Shown here piece by piece: positions 16,501 to 24,226 of a stretch of 64,000 nt of DNA (its first letter is position 1; each line of letters opens with the position of its first letter). This stretch comes from Bradyrhizobium oligotrophicum S58 (lineage in GTDB: Bacteria; Pseudomonadota; Alphaproteobacteria; Rhizobiales; Xanthobacteraceae): assembly GCF_000344805.1 (NCBI RefSeq), contig NC_020453.1, forward strand, positions 4,497,001 to 4,561,000. The letters are read 5' to 3'. The notes under the pieces were generated by a model. The model worked only from the letters and a program-made list of their open reading frames with translations. It was not told the origin of the DNA and made no database searches. Made by a program: the position numbers and the translations under genes.

Positions 16501-18798
16501 CGCCTTGTCGCCCTCGCCGACGCTCTTGCCGGAGAACGACGGCTTGATACCGATCTGCGCCGCCTTGGGCGCCACGGGGAGCACCAGCTTGCGCTCGACG
16601 GCGCGGCCGCCAGTCTCGGCCATGCGCACAAAGATCTGCGCTTCCTGCGGCCGGCTCGATGACGGCGGCTTGGCGAGGCTGACCGGGAACGTCGCCGCGC
16701 CCTTGTCGTCGGTCTCGGGCAGTCCCTCGATCGGCGTGCGCTCGTTGGAGGCGCTCTGCTCGTCGGCGACACCGAACTGATAGCCCAGAAAACCCGGCCG
16801 CTCGGACGCCGTCGTGACCAAGAGATCGCCCTCGAGCTGCAGGCCGGAGGCCGGCGCACCATAGAGGAAATGGCCGTCGACCTTCACCTCCACCGGAGCT
16901 TCAGCTTTGATCTGCTTGTCCTTGGAACTCAGATCGAATTCCAGCCGTTCGGGGACGTAGTCCTCGACCATGAAGGTGGTTTCGCCGACCGCCGCACCCT
17001 TGGGATCGGTGAAGGCGCGCGCGCGATAGGTCCCGGTCGGGACCGCCGAGTTCAGCGCCACGCTGAACGAGCGGCCGCCGCCGCCCTGGTCCGGCAGCAC
17101 GGCACGGCGGAACTCGACACCATCGGGACGCTCGACGACGAGCGTCAGCGGCGTGCCGGTCATGGCGTTGCCCTTGCCGTCGCGCAGCAGCGCGGTCAGG
17201 TAGACGGTCTCGCCGGAGCGGTAGACGCCGCGCTCCGAATAGACGAAGGCATCAGGGCCGGCCGGCGCCTCGCGCCCGGCGACGCCACGATCCGACAGGT
17301 CGAAGGCCGTCGTCTTCAGGCTGAGGAAGGCGTAGTCGGTCTTCTCGCCCGACACCGTCAGCATGGCCGGCGACAGCCCGCCCTCGCCGCGCGCAAGCCC
17401 GGTCTCGAACAGCGCATGGCCGGCGTCGTCGGTCTTGCGGGTCGCCAGGATCTCGTTGTTGCGGGCGACCAGCCGTACCTCCGCCCGCGCCACGGGATCG
17501 GTTGATGCCAGAGAGTTCACAAACACGTGGATGCCGTCATTGCCGGAGAACGCGGCGACGCCGAGATCGGAGACAATGAACCATTGGGTGGCGAGCTGGC
17601 CGCCGCTGTCCTCGTCGCTGTTGCCGGTGGTCGGGCCCTTCGGCGCCGCGGTCATCACATAGACACCCGGCTGCATGTCGCTGAGCGCCTGGTCGACCGG
17701 GAAAGCCGTAGTGACGTCCTGGTTCAAGGTCATCGCGGTCGAGAGCTCGCCGCTCCACACCTTCATGCCGCGCTCGTTGCCGAGGTCGGTGAGCTGGTAG
17801 CTCGACAGCGGCCGCTGGAAGTCGCTGTCGATGACCGTGTTGATCAGGTTGCGGTCGCCGATCCGGAACACGTTGATGTTGACGGCCGGGGTGTTGACGC
17901 TGACCAGCGGAATGCCCTTCTGCCCGATGCGCGGCAGCACATAGGCCTTGCCGGTGAAGCGCACGAACGGCTTGCGGTCGCGAACATAGATGTTGAACTC
18001 GGCCGATTTCGGCAGGCTTTCCTTGACGCCCGACGGCAGGCCCGCGCGCAGGTTGATGTTGTAGCGCTCGCCGTGCTTGAGGCCCTCGACGCAGAGCTGC
18101 TTGTCCTCGGAGGTCAGCGCCGGCTTGTCGTTGCCAGCCTGCGCCACGAAGGGCGAGAAGTCGGTGCGCTTGGCGAGATCCTCGGAGAACTGGAAGCAGG
18201 CGCGCGGGCTCGCCGAGTCGGAATCGACGGTGTAGTCGAGCAGCTTGAAGCCGTGCTCGTCGCGCATCCGCTCATACTGTCCCCTGACGTCGGCGACCTC
18301 GCGCAGGTCGAGCGACAGCCTGAGCGTATCGAGCGCCGGTCGCCACAGCTTGCGCTCTGCCATGGTCTTGCCGAGCAGGGCCAACGCCTCGGCCTCCTCG
18401 CCCGCATTGCCGGCACGCTGGTAGGCGATATAGGCCGCGGTCGAGGCCCGCTCCAGCAGGAAGGTCTGCTCCGACGCATTGAACGGCCTGATCTGGGTCA
18501 GCACCGTGCGCCCCAGCCGCAGCCAGTTGCCGGAATCATCGGGCGCGGTCGCCGCGATCTGCCCGAGAATCTGCAGGCCCGTCCGCAGGTCGTTGCGGCG
18601 CAGCGCCGCGTCGGCATCGGTGCGCAAGGTCGCGAGCGGCTTGTTCACCGCGCCAGCCTCCGTCTTGATCTGGGCCTCCAGCTTGATGGCGGCGTCAGCC
18701 AGGTCGTCGCGCTTGAACGCCTTGTCGGCGGCATGGGCGGAGGCGAGGCCGAGCGCCATGATGGCGCAGATGACGGCGGCGCGAACCAGACCGATCAT
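13576..18798 (-). CDS. Bacterial alpha-2-macroglobulin (YfhM-type), thioester-containing
   Basis: Large periplasmic protease-trapping protein of 1740 residues, thought to protect the envelope together with PBP1C. Signal peptide MIGLVRAAVICAIMALGLASAHA. There is no lipobox cysteine at the cleavage site, unlike the E. coli lipoprotein. N-terminal helical region to about residue 150, then a chain of macroglobulin-like beta domains (GVYRSGETVYLTALLRD is the typical MG segment). The thioester motif CSEQ is intact at residues 1292-1295 (YGCSEQITSRAMPLL). A receptor-binding-like C-terminal domain follows. The ATG at 18798 has AAGGAG seven bases before it; longer starts are not needed. It overlaps pbpC by four bases, the same gene pair as yfhM-pbpC. 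Confidence 0.93.
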   Translation of the reverse strand: MIGLVRAAVICAIMALGLASAHAADKAFKRDDLADAAIKLEAQIKTEAGAVNKPLATLRTDADAALRRNDLRTGLQILGQIAATAPDDSGNWLRLGRTVLTQIRPFNASEQTFLLERASTAAYIAYQRAGNAGEEAEALALLGKTMAERKLWRPALDTLRLSLDLREVADVRGQYERMRDEHGFKLLDYTVDSDSASPRACFQFSEDLAKRTDFSPFVAQAGNDKPALTSEDKQLCVEGLKHGERYNINLRAGLPSGVKESLPKSAEFNIYVRDRKPFVRFTGKAYVLPRIGQKGIPLVSVNTPAVNINVFRIGDRNLINTVIDSDFQRPLSSYQLTDLGNERGMKVWSGELSTAMTLNQDVTTAFPVDQALSDMQPGVYVMTAAPKGPTTGNSDEDSGGQLATQWFIVSDLGVAAFSGNDGIHVFVNSLASTDPVARAEVRLVARNNEILATRKTDDAGHALFETGLARGEGGLSPAMLTVSGEKTDYAFLSLKTTAFDLSDRGVAGREAPAGPDAFVYSERGVYRSGETVYLTALLRDGKGNAMTGTPLTLVVERPDGVEFRRAVLPDQGGGGRSFSVALNSAVPTGTYRARAFTDPKGAAVGETTFMVEDYVPERLEFDLSSKDKQIKAEAPVEVKVDGHFLYGAPASGLQLEGDLLVTTASERPGFLGYQFGVADEQSASNERTPIEGLPETDDKGAATFPVSLAKPPSSSRPQEAQIFVRMAETGGRAVERKLVLPVAPKAAQIGIKPSFSGKSVGEGDKAEFDVVFVSPEGKTLARNGLRYELLKIESRYQWYRQNSYWEYEPVKSTKRVGDGDVTISANKPARLSFQPEAGRYRLDVKSADADGPVTSLQFDVGWYTEGSADTPDLLETSLDKPQYASGDTMVVTVNARTAGKLTVNVLGDRLLTTQTTEVREGTNQVKLAVGKDWGTGAYVVTTLRRPLDAAAQRMPGRALGIAWFGIDKQARTLNVALSPPALVRPGSALKIPVKIGGLNPGEDAKIVIAAVDVGILNLTNYKPPAPDDYYLGQRQLSAEIRDIYGQLIDGMQGSRGQIRSGGDSSGAELQGSPPTQKPLALYSGIVTVGPDGTAEVSFDIPEFAGTARVMAVAWSATKLGRATVDVTVRDPVVLTATLPRFLLSGDRGTLSFDVDNVEGAPGDYVVSVKAGGPVKMAGNANVTMKLAAKQRSSSTLQLDASGTGQAQFDVDIKGPNGLSLARHYQLDVKPATQVLARRSIRTLAKGESLTLTSDMFSDLVAGTGTVSLSAGLSTALDAATILKALDRYPYGCSEQITSRAMPLLYVNELAAGAHLAMDTEVDQRIRDSIDRLLARQGSNGSFGLWSSGGDDPWLDAYVTDFLTRAREKGFAVPDVLFKSALDRVRNSVVNAAEPEKTGGRDLAYGLYVLARNGAAPIGDLRYLADTKLGNLATPIAKAQLAAALALVGDRARAERVYAAAADSLAPKPVLVFGRTDYGSDLRDAAALVSLAGEGNAPRATLTQAVARVEAARGLTPYTSTQENAWMVLAARALARETLTIDVNGQSVKTALYRSYKAQELSGQPLKITNTGDAPVQAVVSVSGSPLTPEPAASNGFKIERSYYTLDGKPADIAKAKQNDRFAVVLKVTEAKPEYGHIMVSDYLPAGLEIDNPHLVSSGDSGTLDWIEDGQEPVNTEFRDDRFSAALDRAADSKAVFTVAYVVRAVSPGKYVLPQAYVEDMYNPSRYGRTGTGSVEVRAAK

Positions 18799-19255
18799 GG
18801 GACAGCTCCTTGGACGGTGCTTGAACAGTTCTTGGGGCGGCTCTTCGGGACAGCCGGTAAGCTGCCACGTTTGGCCGATTCGTGGCGAGAATGGACGCGA
18901 AATGGTGACGGACTGATGGCAGCGGTTGTAGGGCCCAGGATAGCGGCCTGCTGCGGGAGTGGCCATCCGCGGGCGAGCGCGGCCGGAAAATACTGTTCAT
19001 CAACGGCAATTCACAGGACATGGCATACCGGCAAGGCCCCCGCGGCCGCCCTTCGTGGCGCCGCTGACGCGCGAATGGGGCCCGAGCCTCCTCCGCCTTC
19101 GCTTGGTCGCGCCGACCCCGGATCCGGTTCGGCCGCTCTTGGCGAAACGAAAGATTTTTCATATGACCCATGCTATGGATGCCCCGCCGACCGGGCTTTG
19201 CCCCGCGGCGTTCATCCCGTGAGGTCGTCGCTTGTGACGATCACGCCGTGACGAC
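18799..19255. other. Intergenic region between macroglobulin gene and tRNA-Arg
   Basis: No convincing gene. The short open frames here lack ribosome binding sites and family features. It should hold the promoter of the macroglobulin-pbpC operon (minus) and of the tRNA (plus), but I could not place clear -35/-10 boxes. Confidence 0.5.
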
Positions 19256-19332
19256 GGTCCCATAGCTCAACTGGATAGAGTAGCGGATTTCTACTCCGCG
19301 GGTTGCAGGTTCGAGTCCTGCTGGGATCGCCA
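19256..19332 (+). tRNA. tRNA-Arg (anticodon TCT)
   Basis: A complete 77-base cloverleaf. Acceptor stem GGTCCCA with TGGGATC, D arm GCTC/GAGT, anticodon stem GCGGA/TCCGC around the loop TTTCTAC (anticodon TCT, reading AGA), T arm GCAGG-TTCGAGT-CCTGC, discriminator G and encoded CCA at 19330-19332. Confidence 0.97.
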
Positions 19333-19335
19333 GTC

Positions 19336-19363
19336 ACAAGCGATGCGCGATCGCATCGCTTGT
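19336..19363 (+). terminator. 28-base perfect palindrome just after tRNA-Arg
   Basis: Twelve-base arms (ACAAGCGATGCG at 19336-19347 and its complement at 19352-19363) around CGAT, starting three bases after the tRNA CCA. It is a strong hairpin and probably ends tRNA transcription, although only a weak T-rich tail follows (TTGTTC overlapping the arm). Confidence 0.6.
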
Positions 19364-19458
19364 TCATGTCCAATCATTGCCGTAAACGACAGGCCGTTTC
19401 CGCCTGAGCCTGCTCACCATGCTGCGGGGCGAGCGGCAGGGTGCGATAGGGGGCTCGA

Positions 19459-20190
19459 TTGGCGAAGCGTGAGGCGTCTCGGTTTCTGGTGCGGGTCGTG
19501 CGGTCCCGCTTCCGCGACCACAAGACCGAGCTTTCCGAGCTGCGACGACACATCCGGCGCGGTGATATCGTGTGCGACATCGGTGCCAACAAGGGCAGCT
19601 TCCTCTACTGGCTGGCGCGCTGGTCGGCCCCCGGACGGGTCATCGCCTTCGAGCCTCAGCCCGATCTCGCCGAAGCGCTGTCCCGGCTCTGCGGCAGATT
19701 TTCCCTCGACAATGTGGTCGTCGAGCCGCAGGCGGTCTATTCATCGTCCAGCAAGAAGACGCTGTTCGTGCCCGATGGGCATCAGCCCGGAGCGTCCCTG
19801 CTCCGCCCTGCCGAGGCGTCGAAGGCGATCGAGGTGCAGACCATTTCCCTGGACGACTATCTCGCCGACACCGGCAACGTGTCCGCGATCAAGATCGACG
19901 TCGAGGGCGCCGAGCTCGACGTCCTGCGCGGCGCCGAGCGGACCTTGCGGCGCTGCAAGCCACTCATCGTCGTCGAGTGCGATCGCCGCCTCGCCACGAT
20001 CGAGCGGGTGAACGAGACGTTTTCATTTCTGCAAGGGCTGGGCTATTCGGGCCAGTTTCTCAACAAGGGCAAGCTGCTTCCGCTCGCGGAATTCGACCCC
20101 GAAATTCACCAGCGTGCCGACGGCGAATGGTTCTGGAAGCGGAAGGACTATTGCAACAACTTCATCTTCAGGAGCACGGAGGCGCACTGA
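19459..20190 (+). CDS. FkbM-family SAM-dependent methyltransferase
   Basis: A 243-residue methyltransferase of the FkbM type. Such enzymes methylate sugar hydroxyls on polysaccharides or small molecules. SAM-binding motif I is VCDIGANKGSFLYWLARWS, with the acidic residue after beta-2 in IAFEPQPD. The FkbM hallmark segment IKIDVEGAELDVLRGAERTL is present, followed by PLIVVECDRR. It starts at a TTG (MAKREASRFLVRV) after GGGGGCTCGA; a later GTG is possible. It stands alone downstream of the tRNA with no sugar-gene operon around it, so its substrate is unknown. Confidence 0.85.
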   Translation: MAKREASRFLVRVVRSRFRDHKTELSELRRHIRRGDIVCDIGANKGSFLYWLARWSAPGRVIAFEPQPDLAEALSRLCGRFSLDNVVVEPQAVYSSSSKKTLFVPDGHQPGASLLRPAEASKAIEVQTISLDDYLADTGNVSAIKIDVEGAELDVLRGAERTLRRCKPLIVVECDRRLATIERVNETFSFLQGLGYSGQFLNKGKLLPLAEFDPEIHQRADGEWFWKRKDYCNNFIFRSTEAH

Positions 20191-20418
20191 TCCGGGAAGA
20201 CGGTAGCGCCTAGTCTGCGGTGACCGCCGCGGCCACCCACGTCCGCTCGACCGGCCATCGAACTCCTCTTTGGCGATCGCATCCGTTGCCGCCATCTCGT
20301 CGCAGGAGCTTTGGTACGGCTCCCACCAGTGGTGGCGTCGGCCCTTCTTGAATAGAATACGCGCAGCCGCCTCGACCGGCTTCAACATCGGTCGCTCGTT
20401 CGGGACTCCTCCTTCGTT

Positions 20419-20456
20419 GGATCCGAGTCCGCTCGGATCCCGACCGCCAACGGTCG
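20419..20456. repeat. Two adjacent perfect hairpins
   Basis: GGATCCGAG/CTCGGATCC (nine-base arms, loop TCCG, 20419-20440) is followed without a gap by CGACCG/CGGTCG (loop CCAA, 20441-20456). They lie 30 bases upstream of the possible small frame at 20388 on the minus strand. Their role is unknown; a leader structure or bidirectional terminator is possible. Confidence 0.6.
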
Positions 20457-20745
20457 TCCCGCTGAGCATCCCGCTCACGGCATGAAGCTTTCCAGGGGGC
20501 GGTCGAAGCCATTTTCCTCATCCCACGAAAACGTCCTGAAACAGACCGACGGCATTTTTCTCGGATCAGATCGACGGTGGGGAGTTGCCGATGTCCGCGT
20601 TGCTGAGCTTCATTTTTGAATCCTATTGCGTGAGCTGCCTGGCGATGTTTCCCGAGCTCAGTGCCGATCATTCGACGGTTGCGGAGTGATCGCCGCGATG
20701 AGTGTGTGCCTGAGAAGGAATTGCGCAAGGGCCGTCATCCGCCCG

Positions 20746-20772
20746 CGTTAAGCTTTCCTCTTCAGCTTAACG
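20746..20772. repeat. Hairpin upstream of the 53-residue membrane protein gene
   Basis: CGTTAAGCT (20746-20754) and AGCTTAACG (20764-20772) form nine-base arms around TTCCTCTTC. It lies 61 bases upstream of the ATG at 20833 and may be an operator or leader hairpin for that gene. Confidence 0.5.
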
Positions 20773-20832
20773 GCGGCTTCCATTTGACGACCGCGCCTTC
20801 ATCCGCCACGTCCTGGGCGATGGAGCTTTGAC

Positions 20833-20994
20833 ATGTTCGAATTGGCCATTTTGACCGCAATCTGTTTCATTGCCGCCGTTGCCCTCGTCACCATCTACCA
20901 GCGGCGGCAGGACGTGCTTTACGGACCCTATATCGAGGCCGCATCATGGTCTCCGGCACGGCGCGACGAAGGGGTTGAAGCATCATCCTCCTAA
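20833..20994 (+). CDS. Small single-pass membrane protein, 53 residues
   Basis: Reads MFELAILTAICFIAAVALVT and continues IYQRRQDVLYGPYIEAASWS to residue 53. One transmembrane helix spans about residues 4-21, followed by a charged cytoplasmic-type tail (QRRQ), so the orientation is probably N-out. GGAG lies about nine bases before the ATG. I do not recognise the family. The codon use and the clean membrane helix support a real gene, but nothing in the context assigns a function. Confidence 0.6.
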   Translation: MFELAILTAICFIAAVALVTIYQRRQDVLYGPYIEAASWSPARRDEGVEASSS

Positions 20995-21076
20995 GCCTTG
21001 GAATACGACGGCGAAGAGCGCTCCGAGCGAGCCGTCCCCACCAGATTGAGCAGCGGCGGCGGCTCTGGCGTTCGCC

Positions 21077-21289
21077 TCAAAGACGACTGCGCCCTCCAGC
21101 ATCGTTGAGCAATGCATCCAGCCGATCGGGACTGATGCTCTGGCCGCCCGGCGTCTCGATGCTGACACATGCGGCGCCCAGGCGCAGATACGTGTTGGCC
21201 GTGAACAGCGCGTCCTGCGCGCTGCGGCACCTGATGGTGGCGATCGCAGTCACGCTCTCGGCCCGGACGGTGAACGACGCGGCAGCCAT
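21077..21289 (-). CDS. Small hypothetical protein, about 70 residues
   Basis: Reads MAAASFTVRAESVTAIATIR, then CRSAQDALFTANTYLRLGAACVSIETPGGQSISPDRLDALLND. The pattern of two beta strands, a helix with an alanine-rich face, then a strand and a C-terminal helix resembles small conserved proteins common in Bradyrhizobium genomes (domain unnamed here). A TTG start at 21343 would add 18 residues (MHKLRLHFSRRLQTSLSF), and neither start has a strong ribosome binding site. Function unknown. Confidence 0.55.
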   Translation of the reverse strand: MAAASFTVRAESVTAIATIRCRSAQDALFTANTYLRLGAACVSIETPGGQSISPDRLDALLNDAGGRSRL

Positions 21290-21476
21290 GAAGGACAAGC
21301 TCGTTTGCAAGCGGCGGCTGAAATGAAGCCGAAGCTTATGCAACGGGACCCGATGGTCTCATTGAGCTGGATCAAACGGGCCGCTCAGCTGCCGGCCTCG
21401 CTCCGACATCGCTCCGCGGCATCGGACGAGATCAGTTGCGCCGGAAACCAGCCCTGGCTCCAGCGCAGCGCCCTCC

Positions 21477-21950
21477 TCAGCTCCGATTCAGGGACAGGCT
21501 GATACGGCTGACGATGCCGTCCCAGTCCCGCTCCCAGGCCCTGGGGTAGTTGATCAGGACGCAATGCACATAGCCGCCAGTGAAGTTGCAGCGGTTGTAC
21601 CAGACATAGTCGCCCTTGTAGCTCGACACCGCGAAGAAGCGTGCGGTGACGCGCTTGTATTGGATATTCGGTGGCGGATTCTTCTTGGCAAGGAACCGCG
21701 CCGGCGTGTCCTGCCCGTCATTGGGGGCCGACTGCACCGTGAGATTGGCACGGCCGTCGGCGGTCTGGAACCGCTGGCCATAGCCGTCGGGGCGGCCCGC
21801 GGTGTCGCTGAAGATCGAGACGGGAATGTCGACCGACGTCCCGGTCTCCGGGATCCGATACGTGCTCCAGCGCGGCGGCTCGGCCTGCGCCGCGGCGCTC
21901 CAGCAGACGGCACCCGCGAACACGGCCAGAGCCTTGATGGTTGAATTCAT
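21477..21950 (-). CDS. Secreted small hypothetical protein, 157 residues
   Basis: A signal peptide (MNSTIKALAVFAGAVCWSAAAQA) leads into a compact domain of about 134 residues rich in aromatic residues (RWSTYRIPETGTSVDIPVSIF, YKGDYVWYNRCNFTGGYVHCVLINYP). Two cysteines in the last third could form a disulfide in the periplasm. I know similar secreted proteins of unknown function in rhizobia but cannot name the family with certainty. It is a single gene; upstream is a 240-base gap with no other feature. Confidence 0.8.
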   Translation of the reverse strand: MNSTIKALAVFAGAVCWSAAAQAEPPRWSTYRIPETGTSVDIPVSIFSDTAGRPDGYGQRFQTADGRANLTVQSAPNDGQDTPARFLAKKNPPPNIQYKRVTARFFAVSSYKGDYVWYNRCNFTGGYVHCVLINYPRAWERDWDGIVSRISLSLNRS

Positions 21951-22192
21951 GTCTGTTGTCCCGAACGGCGTAGGAGAGCGGCAGCGTTAACCCGCCTTCG
22001 CGGCCCTGCGAAGGCAGCGTTCCGACATCGGCCGCGAGAGAACGCGCGGCACCGACCGAAGGTTCACGGCCCACCTCAACTCCTGGCGCCAATCCTCATG
22101 ACCGATCGGCATGAGACTCGCCGAACAGCGCCCCGTCAGCCCAAGCAGCGCGGAGCGGCTTGGTCGCAAGGAAGCCCGCGTCAACTTGGCCG

Positions 22193-24226
22193 TCATTGAA
22201 CCCGAGGGACGCTGTTCCGAGGCGCAGTCGAGCTGCCCCCAGCCATGATGTCCTCCGCCCTGGTCTCGGATGGCTGCTCCAGCCGCCTCAAGAAGGCATC
22301 CAGTTGGGGCTTGAGCTGGGAGACGACGAACTTTGAGCCCTCGGGGGTCAGGTGGATGACATCCCAGACGATCGGCGTCTCCGCGTCGATCTTCAACGGA
22401 CAACGCCGCTCGCTGCACATCGTGTCGAGAATCGAAACGTACTGAACGAGGGGGTACGAGCGAGCAAGCGCCCTGAGATGATCGTCGGTCTTGAACGATG
22501 CCTCCAGTGGCAGGAGCGCATTGCCGACCGGAACGTGCGTTCGTTCATAGTTGAACAGCGTTGAAGCCAGCGGAGCTGGGAACTCGATCGAGGGGCCGAA
22601 CAACAGAACCGGAACACCGGCTTCTTGGGTGGCCGCCAGCAGCGCGTTGAGATCGCGATCGAAGCGCCGCGCAGGAGGTTGGCCGTAGGTCTCGAGATGA
22701 GAGCGCCAATTGCCGGAAATGATGACAGCTGCAAAGCCGCCAGCCTTGATCTGATCGCGCAGCAGCTGATTGATGTCGTTACAGTTCCGTGATGTTTCCA
22801 GCTTGAGCTCGACGAACGGAGGACAGGCCGCCGACGTCAGCTGCAGGAGGTGGTAGGCATCGGACGGCAGGTCCTTGCGCAGACCCCAGGCATAATGGGC
22901 AGCGATGCTGTCGCCGACGAGCAGGATGTTGCGCTTGTTTGCCGCCGGTTTGAGGCACGCGTCAAAATCGTAGGTCGCGAACGGGTCGTCGGGCTGCAGA
23001 AAACAGCTGTGCGTGCGGTAGAACGGCTCCGTGGTCTGAGCATTGTAGCGAAGCAATCGCGCCTGCGACTGCGGGAAGCGATCCGCGTAGCCGTCGTGCG
23101 CATAGCCGTGGACCCCGACTGCGATCAGGATGACGGCAGCTCCCGCAATCATTCGCGAGCCGCGCAGACCAAGCCATTCCACCCGCTCCCGTGCCGGCCG
23201 CTCGACGGCAACATAGGAGATGTAGGCAAGCAACAGCGAGCACAGCAGGAGGGCCGCGGTCGCGAACGCCGAGGTTGCGACATCGAGCGGCAGCGCGGCT
23301 CTGCCGAGGACGAACACCGGCCAGTGCCAGAGATAGAGCGAATAGGACAGGCGCCCGAGGAATGTGCCGATCTCGCTGAGCGGCAGCCTCGGCCTGCCCC
23401 GCTCCCGATTGAAGGCGATGATGTAGAATGCCGTGCCCAGGCACGGGATCAGCGCATGCAGGCCGGGAAACCTCGTGTCTGGCCGGAAGGCGGCCACGGC
23501 GACCAGAATCAACACCAATCCGGTCGATGCAAAGACGAGGCGCGTCTCGACCTTGATTGGAGACCAGCGATGCATGAAGAAGGCGATGCTTCCGACCAGA
23601 AACTCCCAGGCCCGCAACGGCGCGATGTAGAAAGCAGCTGGCGCCGAGTGCTTGATCAACAGCTCGTCGAGAGCACACAACGCGACCGTCCCGGTTATGA
23701 TCAGAACGAGCGACGGCCTCGATGTGGGGTCACGAAACAACCGGCTCCATAGCCAGGTGGTGAGCGGGAACAGCAAATAGAACTGCTCTTCGACCGACAA
23801 TGACCAGGTGTGGATGAGAACCTTGCCAAGCGTTGGGAGATCGAAATAGCCGGTCTGCAGCCAGAAGAAGACGTTCGACGAAAACAGAAGCGTGGAGACC
23901 GCACTCCCATAGAACATGCGATAGTCGTCGGGAGGCGCGAGGAACCACGCGGCGATTCCCGTCACGACGATCATCAGGTAGAGCGCCGGCAGCAAGCGCC
24001 TCGCCCGACGTTCATAGAAGGCGATGAACGAGAAAGAATCGGATTGGATTCCGGACCATATGAGCCGGGAGATCACATAGCCGGAAATGACGAAGAAGAT
24101 ATCGACGCCGATAAACCCACCGCTGAAGCCCGGCAACTCGTAGTGAAATCCGATGACCGCGATGACGGCGACGGCGCGCAACCAATCAATATCCGCGCGG
24201 TACTCTAAACGCCTTGCACTCGTCAC
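22193..24226 (-). CDS. OafA/YrhL-type acyltransferase with C-terminal SGNH domain
   Basis: Membrane acyltransferase of 677 residues, likely adding acetyl or another acyl group to a surface polysaccharide. The N-terminal acyltransferase-3 domain (about residues 8-350, roughly ten helices) shows RADIDWLRAVAVIAVIGFHY with the key histidine, and GGFIGVDIFFVISGYVI. The periplasmic SGNH domain from about residue 420 shows ILLVGDSIAAHYAW (GDS block), VIISGNWRSHL (N block) and WDVIHLTPEG (DxxH block), so all catalytic residues are present. The start is a GTG at 24226. It stands alone, like the FkbM gene, with no polysaccharide operon nearby. Confidence 0.92.
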   Translation of the reverse strand: MTSARRLEYRADIDWLRAVAVIAVIGFHYELPGFSGGFIGVDIFFVISGYVISRLIWSGIQSDSFSFIAFYERRARRLLPALYLMIVVTGIAAWFLAPPDDYRMFYGSAVSTLLFSSNVFFWLQTGYFDLPTLGKVLIHTWSLSVEEQFYLLFPLTTWLWSRLFRDPTSRPSLVLIITGTVALCALDELLIKHSAPAAFYIAPLRAWEFLVGSIAFFMHRWSPIKVETRLVFASTGLVLILVAVAAFRPDTRFPGLHALIPCLGTAFYIIAFNRERGRPRLPLSEIGTFLGRLSYSLYLWHWPVFVLGRAALPLDVATSAFATAALLLCSLLLAYISYVAVERPARERVEWLGLRGSRMIAGAAVILIAVGVHGYAHDGYADRFPQSQARLLRYNAQTTEPFYRTHSCFLQPDDPFATYDFDACLKPAANKRNILLVGDSIAAHYAWGLRKDLPSDAYHLLQLTSAACPPFVELKLETSRNCNDINQLLRDQIKAGGFAAVIISGNWRSHLETYGQPPARRFDRDLNALLAATQEAGVPVLLFGPSIEFPAPLASTLFNYERTHVPVGNALLPLEASFKTDDHLRALARSYPLVQYVSILDTMCSERRCPLKIDAETPIVWDVIHLTPEGSKFVVSQLKPQLDAFLRRLEQPSETRAEDIMAGGSSTAPRNSVPRVQ

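Larger units (their letters stand above)
20191..20832. other. Gene-poor stretch with hairpins
   Basis: No gene is well supported. On the minus strand, a frame from the ATG at 20388 reads MLKPVEAAARILFKKGRRHH and continues WWEPYQSSCDEM. It has GGAGGAG about 17 bases upstream, but it runs antisense into the FkbM gene and cannot be confirmed. Three hairpins are clear (see 20419-20456 and 20746-20772). Confidence 0.4.

Noticed and set aside
19256-19332. tRNA-Arg as a genomic island attachment site
   Set aside because: No integrase gene and no duplicated tRNA 3' end were seen within the window, so there is no direct evidence for integration.
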